A stretch of DNA of 64,000 nt from Sphagnum magellanicum (lineage: Eukaryota; Streptophyta; Sphagnopsida; Sphagnales; Sphagnaceae): assembly GCA_021904315.1 (NCBI GenBank), contig CM038912.1, forward strand, positions 26,014,949 to 26,078,948. Reading direction: 5' to 3'. Below are positions 36,561 through 48,573 of the stretch, piece by piece. Below the pieces are notes generated by a model. It did no database searches and was not told the origin of the DNA. It worked only from the letters and a program-made list of their open reading frames with translations. Positions within the stretch are counted from its first letter, which is position 1. Each line of letters opens with the position of its first letter. A program made the position numbers and the translations under genes.

Positions 36561-38444
36561 ATGGCTAGATATAGTGATAGTTGAAATATCATATCTTCAT
36601 TAGGCAGGGGGAGGTTTTCAATGTAGAAGATCAGCCTCCCAGAAAGAGACGGCTGCTCTCAGCTGTTGTGAGGGTTGAAGACGAACAAAACACTGTTGCA
36701 GAAAAGGACAAGGAGAAGAAGCTCAGGAGTCTCAACAGGGACTGAAAGGATGACAAGTCCCCAAGGAATGGACGAATTGTTCTAGGGGTGGGAATACGAA
36801 GATGTTAGCGATTGGGCAGAGAGACTTACCATGGCTTCGAAGGTGCGAGACCTCAACGCAGATAAGCTGTTCAAGATCGTGAAGTTAAACTTGAGGGGCA
36901 GAGCCAGAGAGTGGTTCAGGAGGTTACAAGCAGCACCTGCTGATTGGACTGAGTTACGCAATTTGATTGTGCAGAAATATGGAAACATTGATACTGATGA
37001 CATCCGAATGAAACTGGATGCCATCAAGCAGGAACCTAAAGAGAGGGTTCAGAAGTACTTTGAACGTCTAGATAAGTTGTTTCAGAGGGGCCGAATACAG
37101 GATGCAGAACAACGCAGACGGTTTTTGGCCAGATTAAGGCCTGAAATCCGTAAGTTGTGCGTGGTAAGGACGTTTGCAGACATCGAGGAGTTAGTGGGTG
37201 CTGCAATTGAGGTGGAAAGGGTGTTGGGTGAGCTTGGTGAGATGCCATTTGAGCCTCTTAAGGAGGAGCAGGAAGAGGGGACCGAAGAAACTATAATGGA
37301 GAAGCAGGTCACTGCGTTGAATGAGACGCTGGTCAATTTCTTCAAGGGGATGGTACGTAATCCAGAGGCATCATCTTCTTCCCTTGTCATAGGAGGATGC
37401 CAGATCTGCAAGGGAGGGGACCATTTGGCCACCACTTGTCCAAGGCTCAATGAAGCACGGCCGAAATGTGCAAAGTGCAGTATGCCTCATAGGACAGAAA
37501 ACTGTGGAATCAAGTGTACCTACTGCTTAGGTCTGGGACATTCTGAAGACAGATGTTGGAAAAAGCCCAAAGATGGGAAATCACATTCTGGAGCAACGAA
37601 CTTCTTGGAGGTATTGCTCAACGATGAAGCAGCGACTCTACAACAACTTGACAGATTGTGTGGGAGTGAGAACCTTTTCTCCCACACGAGGGTGCCCAGA
37701 AGGAGAGTACCTGTAGAATTGGTAGCCGGGGGGGCTGAACCTACCCCTCAAACTATGGGAGATGAACTTGGCGCTGACCGAGATGCTGCAGTCAGGTCCA
37801 AGATCCTCTCGCACTTCATAAAAGGCAAAATCTTTCTCTCACCTATGGAAACCATACTGATGATTCTAGGAGAACTGGAACATTTGGAAAGCCTGGTGAA
37901 ACTGGCCAAGAGGAGGAGGGATTCGGAAACGAATGAGAATCAAGTGTCGATGGTGTCAGCAGTTCCCACACGAAGGAAGATCTGCATCAACAAGACCCAT
38001 CAAAGCAAGACTTTACATCTGCTTGTAGATATCAACAATTACATTATTGAAGGATTGGTGGACACAGGAGCCTCTATGTCTATTATGGCAGCTGCTGTCG
38101 TAAGGGAACTAGGAATGATGCATCTGGTCACTGGATCAGAGACCTACAAGACAGCTTCGGGAGTCATCACACAGGCTCTTGGCAGGATTGACGAAATACC
38201 AATGAAGGTCGGGGGAGTCCAGTGCACCATGACATTCATGGTGGTTGATACGGACAACTACGATGTATTACTTGGCCTAGATTTCCTCGTAAAGATTGGC
38301 GCCATTGTAGATGTGGAACGAGGTTTAATCCAGGTGAGGCATGGACCGGGTGCCAATGTGGAGGTGCTACCTTTGACAATGGTGAATCTGTTGCAGAGGA
38401 TGAATTCGAAAACTCTGATGCGAGAGTCTACGACTAGTTGGTAG
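36561..38444 (+). pseudogene. gag-protease region of the Ty3/gypsy element
   Basis: An ATG at 36561 is soon followed by in-frame TGA and TAG. Between about 36600 and 36780 the coding-like sequence is in another frame, so the N-terminus has a frame break. From 36831 the frame is open to TAG 38442-38444 (537 aa). It holds a Retrotrans_gag-type domain (LNLRGRAREWFRRLQ, then RDLI/QKYG and YFERLDKLFQRG-type helices), three cysteine motifs (C-x2-C-x4-H-x4-C and related) that form a zinc-knuckle region, and an aspartic protease with the DTGA active site (VDTGASMSIMAA) and a later LLGLDFL motif. Products would be capsid/nucleocapsid and retropepsin. Confidence 0.9.
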
Positions 38445-38474
38445 AGCACATCCACCAGTGACGATCTTGGCTGG

Positions 38475-40682
38475 GTGGCAGATCAGGATAGCACAATTGT
38501 GATCAAGGAAGACGCCGCATCTACCTTAGATTCTGATACGGGTACTGATGGTAGCAAGCATGGTGATTCCATGCCTAATCCAGTGAGGCAAGTTGATTAT
38601 GAGGACGAATTTGGGGATGATGAATTGGAGAAGCTAGTGACATCAAAAGGGCCGCTAGAGATTCTGCAACTGATATTACAGGAGCAGGCTGATGGCTTCA
38701 TGAATGAAAAAGTTACGGATGCAAATGACTACGTAGATTGGATAAGGTGGGTGGCTGATGCAGAGCAAAGCAAATGAGCCATGTCTGAAAGCACGCCTGA
38801 TGCTGCTATGACACTTATGCTACAGCAACAAAGCCTAAGATACACTACATCAATTTCGACACTGTTGCAAGCTATCGAGATGAAGGATGGCGACTCTAGT
38901 CGCAGTAGCACTAAGCTACTGAAATCATCCAATCATGACGAAATGGGCACTAGGTGGAGGGAGATTTGTCAGCGAATTCGAATAGATGATAGTCTGGATG
39001 AGGAAGGGCAGCAACAACTCTGGAAAATTTTGGAACGATACCAGGATGTTTTTGCTTGGAACAAAGGTGAGTTGGGATGCTGCACTGTTGGTGAGCATTT
39101 TGTAGATACGCAAGGGTTCCCGCCTTGCAGGGCAAATCTTGGTGGATTGTCCTATTGGGAAGAGGCTGAACTAAAGAGGCAGATCGACGTTTTGGTAGAA
39201 CTGGGCAAGATGAGGCCCAGTAGTTCCGAATATGTCTGTCGAGTTACTTTACCAGCAAAGAAGGATGGGAGCAGGCGTTTCTGTGGGGATTACCGACCCC
39301 TCAACGCGCAAACACGACGTGACTCATTCCCAATGCCACTTGTGGAGGATGTGATTGATCAGCTCGGGAGCTCGGAATGGTTTACTGTTCTAGATTTGCA
39401 ATCGGGCTTCTGGCAGATTCGAATGGCTCCAGAAGATGTGAAAAAGACTGTTGTGATCACTAAGACCGGATTGTATGACTGGACGGTCATGCCATTTGGT
39501 CTAAAGAATGTGACCAGCACATTCACTAGAACCATGTCAGAAGTCTTTAAGGACTTGGGTAGCAAATTCTTGAAGGTGTTTGTGGATGACCTCAACGTCC
39601 ACAACGAAAGTTGGGGGGAGCACCTCCAACATCTGGATATGGTTCTGTGCAAACTCAGGGAAATGAACCTCAAACTAAACTCGAACAAGTGTTGCTTTGC
39701 TACAAAAAGTATTACATTCCTAGGCCATGTTGTTAGTGAAAGTGGCACCAAACCAGATCCTGGTAAGATTGAGGCAGTTCTACATTTTCCCCAACCAAGG
39801 ACAGTCACTAACGTCAGATCGTTCTTAGGTTTGACAGGATATTACCGGAAGTATGTTAGGAGTTATGCGCGACTGGCAGCTCCCCTGTTTGAGCTGACCA
39901 GAAAGGACGTTGATTTTGTGTGGGATGTGGGCTGTCAGCAGGCATTCCAAGCATTAAGGACAGCGCTGGTTGAAGCGCCCATCCTCATACGACCTGATTT
40001 CAAGATATCGTTCTGTCTGGATGTTGATTGGTCACCCAAAGGGGTTGGAGCCATTTTGTCCCAGAGAGAAGGGAAATTGGAAAAGGTCGTAGCCTATGCC
40101 AGCAAGAGTCTGACAGAGGCACAGAAGAAATTCCATCCCATGGAGGGAGAGTGCTATGCACTCATATGGGGCATCATGCATTTTAGGCAGTACTTATATA
40201 GGAATCACTTTGTTTTGCGCACTGATCACAAACCACTCGAATGGTTGGCAACTGTGTCTGATGCACATGGCCGGCGAGGCAGATGGATTGACATGCTGCA
40301 GGACTTTAGCTTTAAGATTGTGCACCGACCAGGCTTCAGACACACTAATGTTGATGCTTTGAGTAGAAATCCAATTGGACCAGCCATGGAGGATGATGAT
40401 TTTTGTGAGGAAATCCAAGACATTAGGAATGCGCAGACTGACACACACATGGAAGGAGGGAAGCTCCTCTTTATTCAGACTGGCACAGAGATGGAATGGC
40501 TCGGAATCATAAGAAAGGACAGGGAGTCAGTACAACATCATACCTGTTGTTTTGGGATCAACCACTCAATGTGCCTCAGTGACCACCATTTGTATGTGAT
40601 TGAGGTTGTGTCTAAGGGTGAGCAGCCCCAAGAGCTCGTTCCATGTGAGGCTGAACACAAAAAGGGGGATGAGACTACGTAG
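38475..40682 (+). pseudogene. Reverse transcriptase-RNase H region of the Ty3/gypsy element
   Basis: An acidic linker (38475-38777, ending in TGA) leads in the same frame into RT and RNase H (38781-40682). RT blocks include RFCGDYRPLNAQT, FTVLDLQSGFWQI, VMPFGLKN and the catalytic box FVDDLNVH, with F in place of the usual Y before VDD. RNase H blocks are CLDVDWSPKGVGAIL, the E of EGECYALIWG and TDHKPLEWL; HRPGFRHTNVDALSRNP ends the domain as is typical. The reading frame ends at TAG 40680-40682; in-frame TAA codons follow at 40737, 40740 and 40890 before the integrase. Confidence 0.93.
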
Positions 40683-40898
40683 AGCAGTACTGCTAGGGTG
40701 GTTCTGCAGAGGAAAAGACCTCATTACTATGACAAGTAATAACAGCTAGAGTTGGTCTTGGCAGCTCAACGACTGTTGGAAACAGGTGAACACGATTCTC
40801 AATCTGCAGACCTTGATGAGGAGGAAGAGTGTGGAGCAGACTCGAGGAGCAGTGACATATGGGAAGATGTCAGCTGCATGGAGTTGCTGTAAGGAGGA

Positions 40899-42137
40899 AT
40901 GCTACCTGCTACTATTGATCCGCTGGAATTAAAGAGGGCAAGGAAGAAGATACTCAATTACCACTGGCAGGGGCAGTCTCTGTACTTCAAAGGGCTGTTG
41001 GTGCTAAAACCAGAAGACTGCATGACATTGGTAGTTCAGATGCATAAGGACCTGGGGCACTTTGGAGAAGAACGGACTTTAGCTGAAGTATGTAGGAGGT
41101 ATTTTTGGCATAACAGGACTGAGGATGTCAAGTCTGTAGTGAAGGTGTGCCAACAATGTCAGATGGTGAGAAGGATGGGGAGTATACGATCTGAGGATGA
41201 AGAGTTGAAGAGCATACCTGTTTGTGACTTGTTTTATAGAGTAGCTTTGGACACTGCAGGGCCACTGCCTGAAACCAAGTTAGGCAACAGATACATCTTA
41301 GTGGCTATTGACCACTATTCGAAGTGGTGCGAAGCGAAAGCTGTAGCTGATCATGGAGCCAAGACAGCAGCCAAGTTTCTGGAGGATGATGTGATCTGTA
41401 GGTACGGAGTACCCAAATTTGTGTTGACCGACAATGGAGGAGAATGGGCAGCAGAGTTTGACGCCATGTGCAAAGACTACGGGATTCATCACCAACACAC
41501 TGTGCCTCAATGGCCGCAGTGTAATGGGATGGCTGAACGTCTGATCAAGATGATCAAACATGGCATAACGGTAATGTCTGCAATACCCGACAATGCCAAT
41601 TGCTGGGATGAGTAACTGGCAAAGGTTATGTTTGGATACAGATGCGGAATTCAGTCTAGCACAAAGTTCTCTCCTTTCATGATTTTGACTGGGCGTACAC
41701 CACGCCTGAGGGCTGACAACTATTTACTCTCATTGACTGCCGAAGTTGATGACGCTGCTGATGTGGAGACTATTGCAAAACAGTTCATGCAGAAGATGAA
41801 GTTGATTACCAGCATTCATGAGAATGTTTTGCTTAATGTAGGATAGGCACAGCAGAAACAGAAAAGGGCCTATGCTACTAGAAAAGGGAAACATGCTTTT
41901 GAAGGTCTGGTTGCTGGTGAAACGATGGTTAAGATGAAGAAACCCGGGAAGAAGAAGGCGTTGACTGTCAGTTGGGAAGGTCCATACCTGTTTGTTGCGC
42001 ATACTGACGGGATTGGAAATCTTGACTTCGAAGAAGGGAGCCGGGTATGCATTGTTCAGGACGCTGATGGGAATCAAGGGGAAAGACCACGGAGGGATCT
42101 TCAAGTTTATCACACTCCTCAAGGTCAGAAGAGCTGA
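40899..42137 (+). pseudogene. Integrase region of the Ty3/gypsy element
   Basis: Same frame as the RT. An HHCC zinc-binding module comes first (H in MHKDLGHFG, CQQC), then the DDE core: D in VALDTAGPLP, D in LTDNGGEWAAEF and E in CNGMAERLIKMIKHG. TAA at 41613 and TAG at 41844 interrupt it. The C-terminal part (to 42137) holds VMFGYRCGIQSSTKFSPF, the usual post-core motif, and a basic tail with VSWEGPYLFV, but no recognisable chromodomain. Confidence 0.9.
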
Positions 42138-42152
42138 GGGACTCAGCTTTTT

Positions 42153-42166
42153 GAGGAATGGAGGGG
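42153..42166 (+). other. Polypurine tract of the Ty3/gypsy element
   Basis: GAGGAATGGAGGGG lies 7 bp before the 3' LTR and is the expected plus-strand primer site. Confidence 0.7.
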
Positions 42167-42173
42167 TGACATA

Positions 42174-43277
42174 TGTGACCGGTAATAGGGTGGTTGAACG
42201 GGGACCTGGTGACGGCTCCTGGGTTTGTGAATATGATCTTTTGCTTTAAGGATTAAAGGAATTAAGCCCGCCGGAATGGGGACGTGGGCGGGGCGGCAAG
42301 TTTATGATTTTGGGGACGTGCAACCTATAACGGTGCATGGGAAAGCTTGAGCAGGAAGTCAAGCACGTAACGGCCGGGATGTTGAGGCGGTGGCGCTCCG
42401 AATGAGGAAGTTTTGGCTGATCTGGGCCGGGGATTCGGAATGTTAGTTTTGGGGGTGTTGTTCTCTCTGGTGTGCTAGAGCTGCTTAGCTAGTTGCTGAT
42501 TTCCTTCCGCTGCGCCAGCATCTTGCTGAGTGGCTGTGTAATCTCCTGATGCAATTTGCAAGCAAGGTGATGTTGAGGGCTGATGAGAACTCTAAGGGGT
42601 CTGAGCCTTAGATGTATGAGAGGTAGGAGAGATCTGATAGCTGAACGTTCTTCTGTGGGAATTCGTTTGCATCCGAGTTGTGGTCAGTAGAGCATAGCTT
42701 TTATGCAGAATGAGAGGCAGGAGGGGTCTATGCCTGCATATCTGTTGTGAGGGCGTGATGGGGTTGTTTGTGTGAGAGGATTCGTTGTGAGTTTGGTTTG
42801 CTGTTGGGCCGCGTCCGAAATCTCGAAGGGTTGTTGCTGGGTTTCTGGGTGCTGGGTCCTGAGATGCCGAAAGTGAGAGTAGTGGGTAAGGAATGTGGTT
42901 TAGAGGCTCTTCGAACTGAGCGAACACTGAGGGATCTGACCTCGCACGCATCACCGGAAGCTCTTGTTGCAATCAGGATGGTGTGCATTATAGATCGGAC
43001 ATGAGACAGTCCTTGTTTTGTTAATTTGATTCGGAGTACAGAGATCTGCTCCCTGTATTCCGATGTGTTGATCTTGATTTTGAGCTGGCCATTCTTGTTG
43101 AAGAGTCAGGTGTTGTATACTGATGAGTTCTGTAGATTGTTAAGGTGGGGATTGTGGTGTAGGTCAGAGGATCAGGGAGTTCGGATCTGATCTGGGTCTG
43201 GGTGCTCGCCATGTCCGGTTGCCTTTGTGTTGGTGCATCGCCCTCTCTCTGACTCTCTCCCCTCTCTTTTGGTGACA
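42174..43277 (+). repeat. 3' LTR of the Ty3/gypsy element
   Basis: Direct repeat of 35418-36521, same length, with scattered substitutions (about 20 in the first 450 bp by eye, fewer after). It ends GGTGACA and is followed by the CTTG target duplication and then by LRR coding sequence of the host pseudogene. Confidence 0.92.
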
Positions 43278-43435
43278 CTTGAATTTACGTTCCAACCACT
43301 ATGTTACAAGTTTACCAAATTCAATTGGCAAGTTATTGAACTTGCAACAATTGGATTTAACAGGGTGTGCGATGTTGGAGCAATTACCAAAGACACTTGG
43401 CAATTAATAGCATTGAAGGGATTATGGATGGGATG
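43278..43435 (+). pseudogene. TNL-like NBS-LRR pseudogene, 3' part (LRR continued)
   Basis: After the retrotransposon the LRR frame resumes: LNLRSNHYVTSLPNSIGKLL then LQQLDLTGCAMLEQLPKTLG, ending at TAA. Joined to ...ENNLKT upstream of 35418 with one CTTG copy, it gives an uninterrupted LxxLxLxxN repeat, which shows that both parts belong to one gene. Beyond about 43435 only scattered coding-like fragments (for example LKGLWMGWCPSLKEI in another frame) remain. Confidence 0.8.
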
Positions 43436-46400
43436 GTGTCCAAGTTTGAAAGAAATTCTGGATGGGATGGTGATGAACCTATTACAAAATGGTTCGGTTT
43501 ACATGGTAGTGGACCACACCATTACCTTTCCATCAAACTTTCCCCAAAATGTAAAAATTATAGATGTCATTAGTGCTAAAAATCTTTACAAAGACCATAA
43601 TACATTGGAGTGTGGTGTGATTGTCGCATTGAAAATTTTGAATCATATTTGAAAGAGGGCTAACTCATCACATGAATTATAGTTTTAAAAAATAAGTGCC
43701 AAGGTGAATTTTCAAGGTTTTGTGAAGTTTATCTTTGAATGGCTATTAAGGATGGGTGTCCTTTCCCACAAGCAACTTATCCAAAGTATGGATGACCAAT
43801 TGATGAAATTGTAGGCGAACTTGATTATGATGAATGGCATGAATATGAGGGCTTCGGTGACTATAATTCTAAATTAGAAAATGATTTAGAGGAAGGGGAA
43901 AAGAAGAAAAAAACACAAAAAATGACAAGGCAAGTTATTTAACATTAGGCATTGCTAGCATGCCCAAAGGATTTTTAATAAAACATGATTTTGGTGATTT
44001 ATTAAAGGTGGACATGGAAAGGAAGAAGTGAGATTAAATTTACCATAACATTGAAGAATGATAAATAAAACACCATGAACTTATGCCAAACCTAACTAGA
44101 TTTGTGAATTCATGTTTTTCATTCTACCCATCCAACAACACATCATGTGGCATTTAGAATTGTATACTAATTGAATGAGTATTGTGTCATTTTAGATGAA
44201 CTAGATGATGAACTAGATGTATGAGTGGACTAAATTGTTATATATGAAACCAACACCACGAATTATTAGTTCAATTGCAATTTGGGTAGGGTTGCAAAAC
44301 TAAGTGTATTTTGATTTTTTTAGTTTGATTATCCTTACTAGTGAGAATTTCAAGGAAAAAATATTTTTGTTTTTTCACATTGCTTGTTCTAGCAATTGCT
44401 AATGGATCACAAAGGTTTGCAATGATAAGACTAGGTAGGATATCTTTTTTCTTTAGAATCCCAACTTTGCATTATTTCTTTACTACTTATTATTCAAATT
44501 CATGTAGATGTTTTGTACCATACAAATCTATTTATTAATATATGGAAATTGGAAGCTATAAGGTTCATGGTATTGAGAAAATGCCTAAAACACAAGAATA
44601 ATTAATTGTGTGTATGTTCATGATGTGCAAGTTATTTTTCTTACATGATGTTGTTGTCCATGTGTGTGGTAGTCCTATGCAAGTGTTGCCCATAGATGAT
44701 AATGAAACTAAAAGTAACATAAGGTTATATGAAGTTTGTTATCAAATACTAAGAATTATGGTTTATCGTTTTGTAAATTAGTTACTAGGTGCTCATGTGA
44801 ATTTATCCATTGAACAAAAATTCGCATATGTATATATTGAAACCCAATATTAAAGTTGTTATTATACCAATAGCTAAAGCTAGTGGGACTGAGAATCACC
44901 CTTCCCTACACCATATTTATTGCCTCCTTTCTATTTGAACAAATAAGAGTTGTGTACAAAATTTCAAGCTATGATGTTCCATGGAGTCTCAAAACCAAAA
45001 TTATTTCTACAAAACAAACAAACTTTAGTGTTTTTCCAACTTTATCCAATATGATTGTTCTTTCCATGAGGTAAAACCTTTTGTTGCCATTTTTTATTGA
45101 TTTATCTCATCACATGTTTAGTATGTGTGTGTTAGATGGACCAATTTGTGGAAAGGTTTGCACAAGGTGGGTGCTTGGTCATCACTTTGCTAGGGGGAAT
45201 CCAATAATGCCATTGGCAACCTAGCAAACCTCAATCTCTTCAATAACAGCGGTTGTGTTGTTATTGAACTCAATAACTCTAACTATTTGGAGCATCATCA
45301 CATGGCAGATGTTTCAAGCCATGATGGCACTATACTAACCTGTGCTTGGATGCTCTTTTCTTTCAACATTTTGCAAAACCGAGGAGACAAAGATGGGTTG
45401 TGTTCATGTGCTCCAAAGTCTTTTTCTCCTCTTGTGTCAATTGTAGATAGTATCTTGGGTGCAGAGAAAAATCAAGTATTTCTCCTTAATTCAGCTCTTT
45501 GACTAGCTATTTGCACTTTCAGATAACATAGATTTCAGTGATATGAATTAGGACATAAGCAGCTCATAATGCATAAAACTAGTGAGCTGAACTCCCACTC
45601 AAAATCCTCAAACAATTGCAACTCCATAAATTCCAGAATTGATCAAACCAATAGCATTATTATGGCCCAAATGAATTGTGAGATGATCAAAATTTTGTGA
45701 TCAAGATGAAGACTTTTCTATCCACCAATTTATGGTTCCCAATCTCCTTGTATAATAGCTTGATGTGGGTGACTCTAGAGGATTTTTGTTGGCCATGCCT
45801 ACCAAGGAAAGGATATTGTTTTTAGATTCATTATAGGGTATAGTAGCTTAAGGGACTTTTGGCCCCTAGGTAGTAGGTCTATTTTTATACGAGGATTTTT
45901 GAAAGATGATATTTTGGCTTGTATTGAAACTTGAGATCAGTTATAGAATTATGATATCTCAAAAGATTTTAGTTTCTCTTAGAGGATTTTTTAAAGACTA
46001 TATTTTTGCAAGGTGAAATATTTGAATTTCCATAATTCTTCTTTTGCCCTTACTTTTTCAAGGCCACAGTGTGACACACCCCTTGTTGAACTAGAGAGTA
46101 AGCAATCAAGCTCACCATCCAATATGAGAGTGTGAAGTATTGTTGCACTAATTCCAGGTATCCCTCGTAACCTATGTGAATTTTTTTTCACATAACCCCT
46201 GCTATTGGATGAAATGAGGGATGAAAATATCACCTACATAGCACAATTTATATCATAAAAAATATAGGTAAATTATATAACCTTCATAGTGTATGTACAT
46301 CTCTTTATTGATATCATACCCTAGGGTTAGCTTCCACATTGACAAAAGTGAATTTTTTTTTCAAAATAAAATAATTTTTGAGAAATTTGAAATTATTATT

Positions 46401-48024
46401 ATTTCATGATCTACCATGATATTGTCATATGAGTAGGTGAAATTATTCAGATCGCACATTGTGATATTTATTTAATTATTAAACTTGAATTCATATTTTC
46501 ACAAAAATTCAGTTCACTATTTTAAGAATTAATTAATGACAAAACTGACTCTAGGGTATAATATGTGGTACGAGAGTTTTTCTAAAAATATGTGGTAGGT
46601 TATTACTAATTGTGTACAATATGATTATAGTGATCCTGTTGTAGAGCTTTTTGAAATAGTGTTTACTAGTCAAATTATATATTTTAATTTGGTGACCCAC
46701 AAATAACCATATGTAGTATCTTATAAATAGAGCTTATCACATTATATATATATATAAAGCTATGTAAAAATACTTTTCAATTTTCTTTGATTACGGTCTT
46801 GTATAGGTCACTCATGTGTGCCATAGATTCAACCTTAGGGCTTGGTCTGCAACTCGTTTGATAATGTGACCCTAGAGTATACAATCACTAGTAAGGAATG
46901 TGGCCTAGTTCACTTGAAATTTCACCAACATTTTGATGAAATTGGGACAAGTTCAGTAGATTAGAAATTTAGTGAATTCATTATGCCTCATACTAAATGC
47001 ATATTGGTTATTAAAGACATAATGATTTCACTAACATTTGATCAAATACAAAATTTACACATGGCAATGGAATCAAGTGGTATTTTAATTATATATATTT
47101 TAATGATATCATTATTATTAATCATATATTAAATTAATGATCAGCATACAATCCAAATGTACAGTTGTTGGTAGCAAAGTTTGAACCTTTGTTTCCAAGC
47201 AAAGACCTTAATGCCTTTGTCAATAACCTACCACATGAAATCATAAAAGAATGTCAAAGATTGTATATATCATGTTTATATTAAAATGTTTTATGTTTTC
47301 AAATTTATAATTTTATTTTCCTTGTCATGCTTTGCTCAAATGAAACACATGAAAATTCATAGATTGGATATTATTCAAAGTTCTACACATGTGTGATACA
47401 AAACATACACAATTTCAAGTCATTTGAAAGAAAATGTGTTTACATTTTATTGTGTAATAACAACAAACAAAATGTTTTCTTCACCAAATCTTTCATGACA
47501 TGATGAAAGGTCATTCAAAAATGAACTTTAAGAAAAAATTAACTTTGTTTATGCAAAAAAAAGGCTAATACAAATAAAATTTAAGTATTGTAATTCTTCA
47601 TATTTTAACCACCTGTTTTAATTAATAATAAAATTTGAACTACTTAAGATATTTAGAGGTTGATAACATACTATGTCAACCAAAAAGAATTACAATTATA
47701 TTATTTTCATATATAAGTTATTACATATATTAATGTATGTGTAGTATATCAATAATAATATATTCTATACATATTATATCAAATTTAATATCTCAATAAT
47801 AAAACAGTTTAATCCTAGTGAATTACTCCCACTAGAATTGGACATGATAACCATATAGGATTCAAGTTTCACCCAAGGTGAAATGACCCAAGATTGCGTC
47901 ACAAAAAAATTTATACAAATTGACAGGTGACAGGCATTGGCAGGCGCAAAAATTAACCCTAGTCTAAGCATTAGATTTCCCATTTTTCAAAAGCAGCTCG
48001 TCATCTATCTATGAAGGAAGGTAG
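43436..48024. other. AT-rich gene-free DNA
   Basis: Possible degraded 3' sequence of the NBS-LRR gene to about 44.0 kb, including an acidic stretch near 43.83 kb. Otherwise there are only short unrelated ORFs. A tRNA-derived-looking segment is listed separately near 47.2 kb. Confidence 0.45.
47169..47235 (-). repeat. Possible tRNA-derived (SINE-like) remnant
   Basis: On the - strand the segment ends GGTTCAAACTTTGCTACCA, that is, a pol III B-box-like GGTTCAAAC (47187-47179) followed by a tRNA-like CTACCA end. It is preceded by GCATTAAGGTCTTTGC, where an anticodon arm would be. The 5' half does not fold into a convincing cloverleaf, so it is not called as a tRNA gene. Confidence 0.2.
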
Positions 48025-48573
48025 TTTGTTTGTTTTGTTTTGTTTGTACCAAAGAGATCCACTGAACCAGGATGCTTCAGATTGTGTTCTTGGTCTCTTT
48101 GGAAAGCTCTCGAGGGGGAGGCGTTCATGGGTTTGGTTCCATGACGTTTGGACTTGCAATGCAAAAGTTTTTGAATATTGAATGATTTTTTCACTGAAAA
48201 TTAAAGTAAATCGCAGCTAAAAATTTCACAGGATTTGGAATGTGCCTTTGGCATTGTTGGAAAGATCTTGATGAGCAGGATTTAATGAAATTTTTTTGGC
48301 AAGATGTGGATTCAGAATGTGGGAGATCTTGATTTTTAAGTGATTTCTACTGCTAAAAATTCAAATAAATTCTAAAAAACCAGGTTTTGGAAGGAAAAAT
48401 CAGTTGAGAACATGGTAACACTTGAAGGCTCATCATTCAATTCAGGTATGATGTCATTTCATATTTGACTGTTCAAAAAATCAATATATACATTGCAAAA
48501 CAATGTTCACATGTTGAGTTTCCTTATGTTGTAATGGGTTCACACTTGGGCCAATGGCACAGGTCACACTAGT
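48025..48573. repeat. Dispersed ~540-bp repeat, copy 2
   Basis: Same orientation and landmarks as 12521-13052, from TTTGTTTGTTTTGTTTTG to CACACTAGT, with an extra ~25 bp in the 3' half. The flanks of the two copies do not match, so the repeat is bounded. Confidence 0.75.

Larger units (their letters stand above)
35418..43277 (+). mobile_element. Ty3/gypsy LTR retrotransposon, near full length, inactivated
   Basis: A 7.86-kb element with two direct LTRs of about 1.1 kb, a primer-binding site for initiator tRNA-Met, a polypurine tract and domains in the order gag, protease, reverse transcriptase, RNase H, integrase, which is Ty3/gypsy order. Target duplication is CTTG (35414-35417 and 43278-43281). 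From 36831 to 42137 everything lies in a single frame but is broken by in-frame stops at 38442, 38775, 40680, 40737, 40740, 40890, 41613 and 41844; the gag N-terminus has a frame break as well. The LTRs differ by a few percent by eye, so the insertion is not recent. It sits inside an LRR of the NBS-LRR pseudogene. I see no chromodomain after the integrase. Confidence 0.95.
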
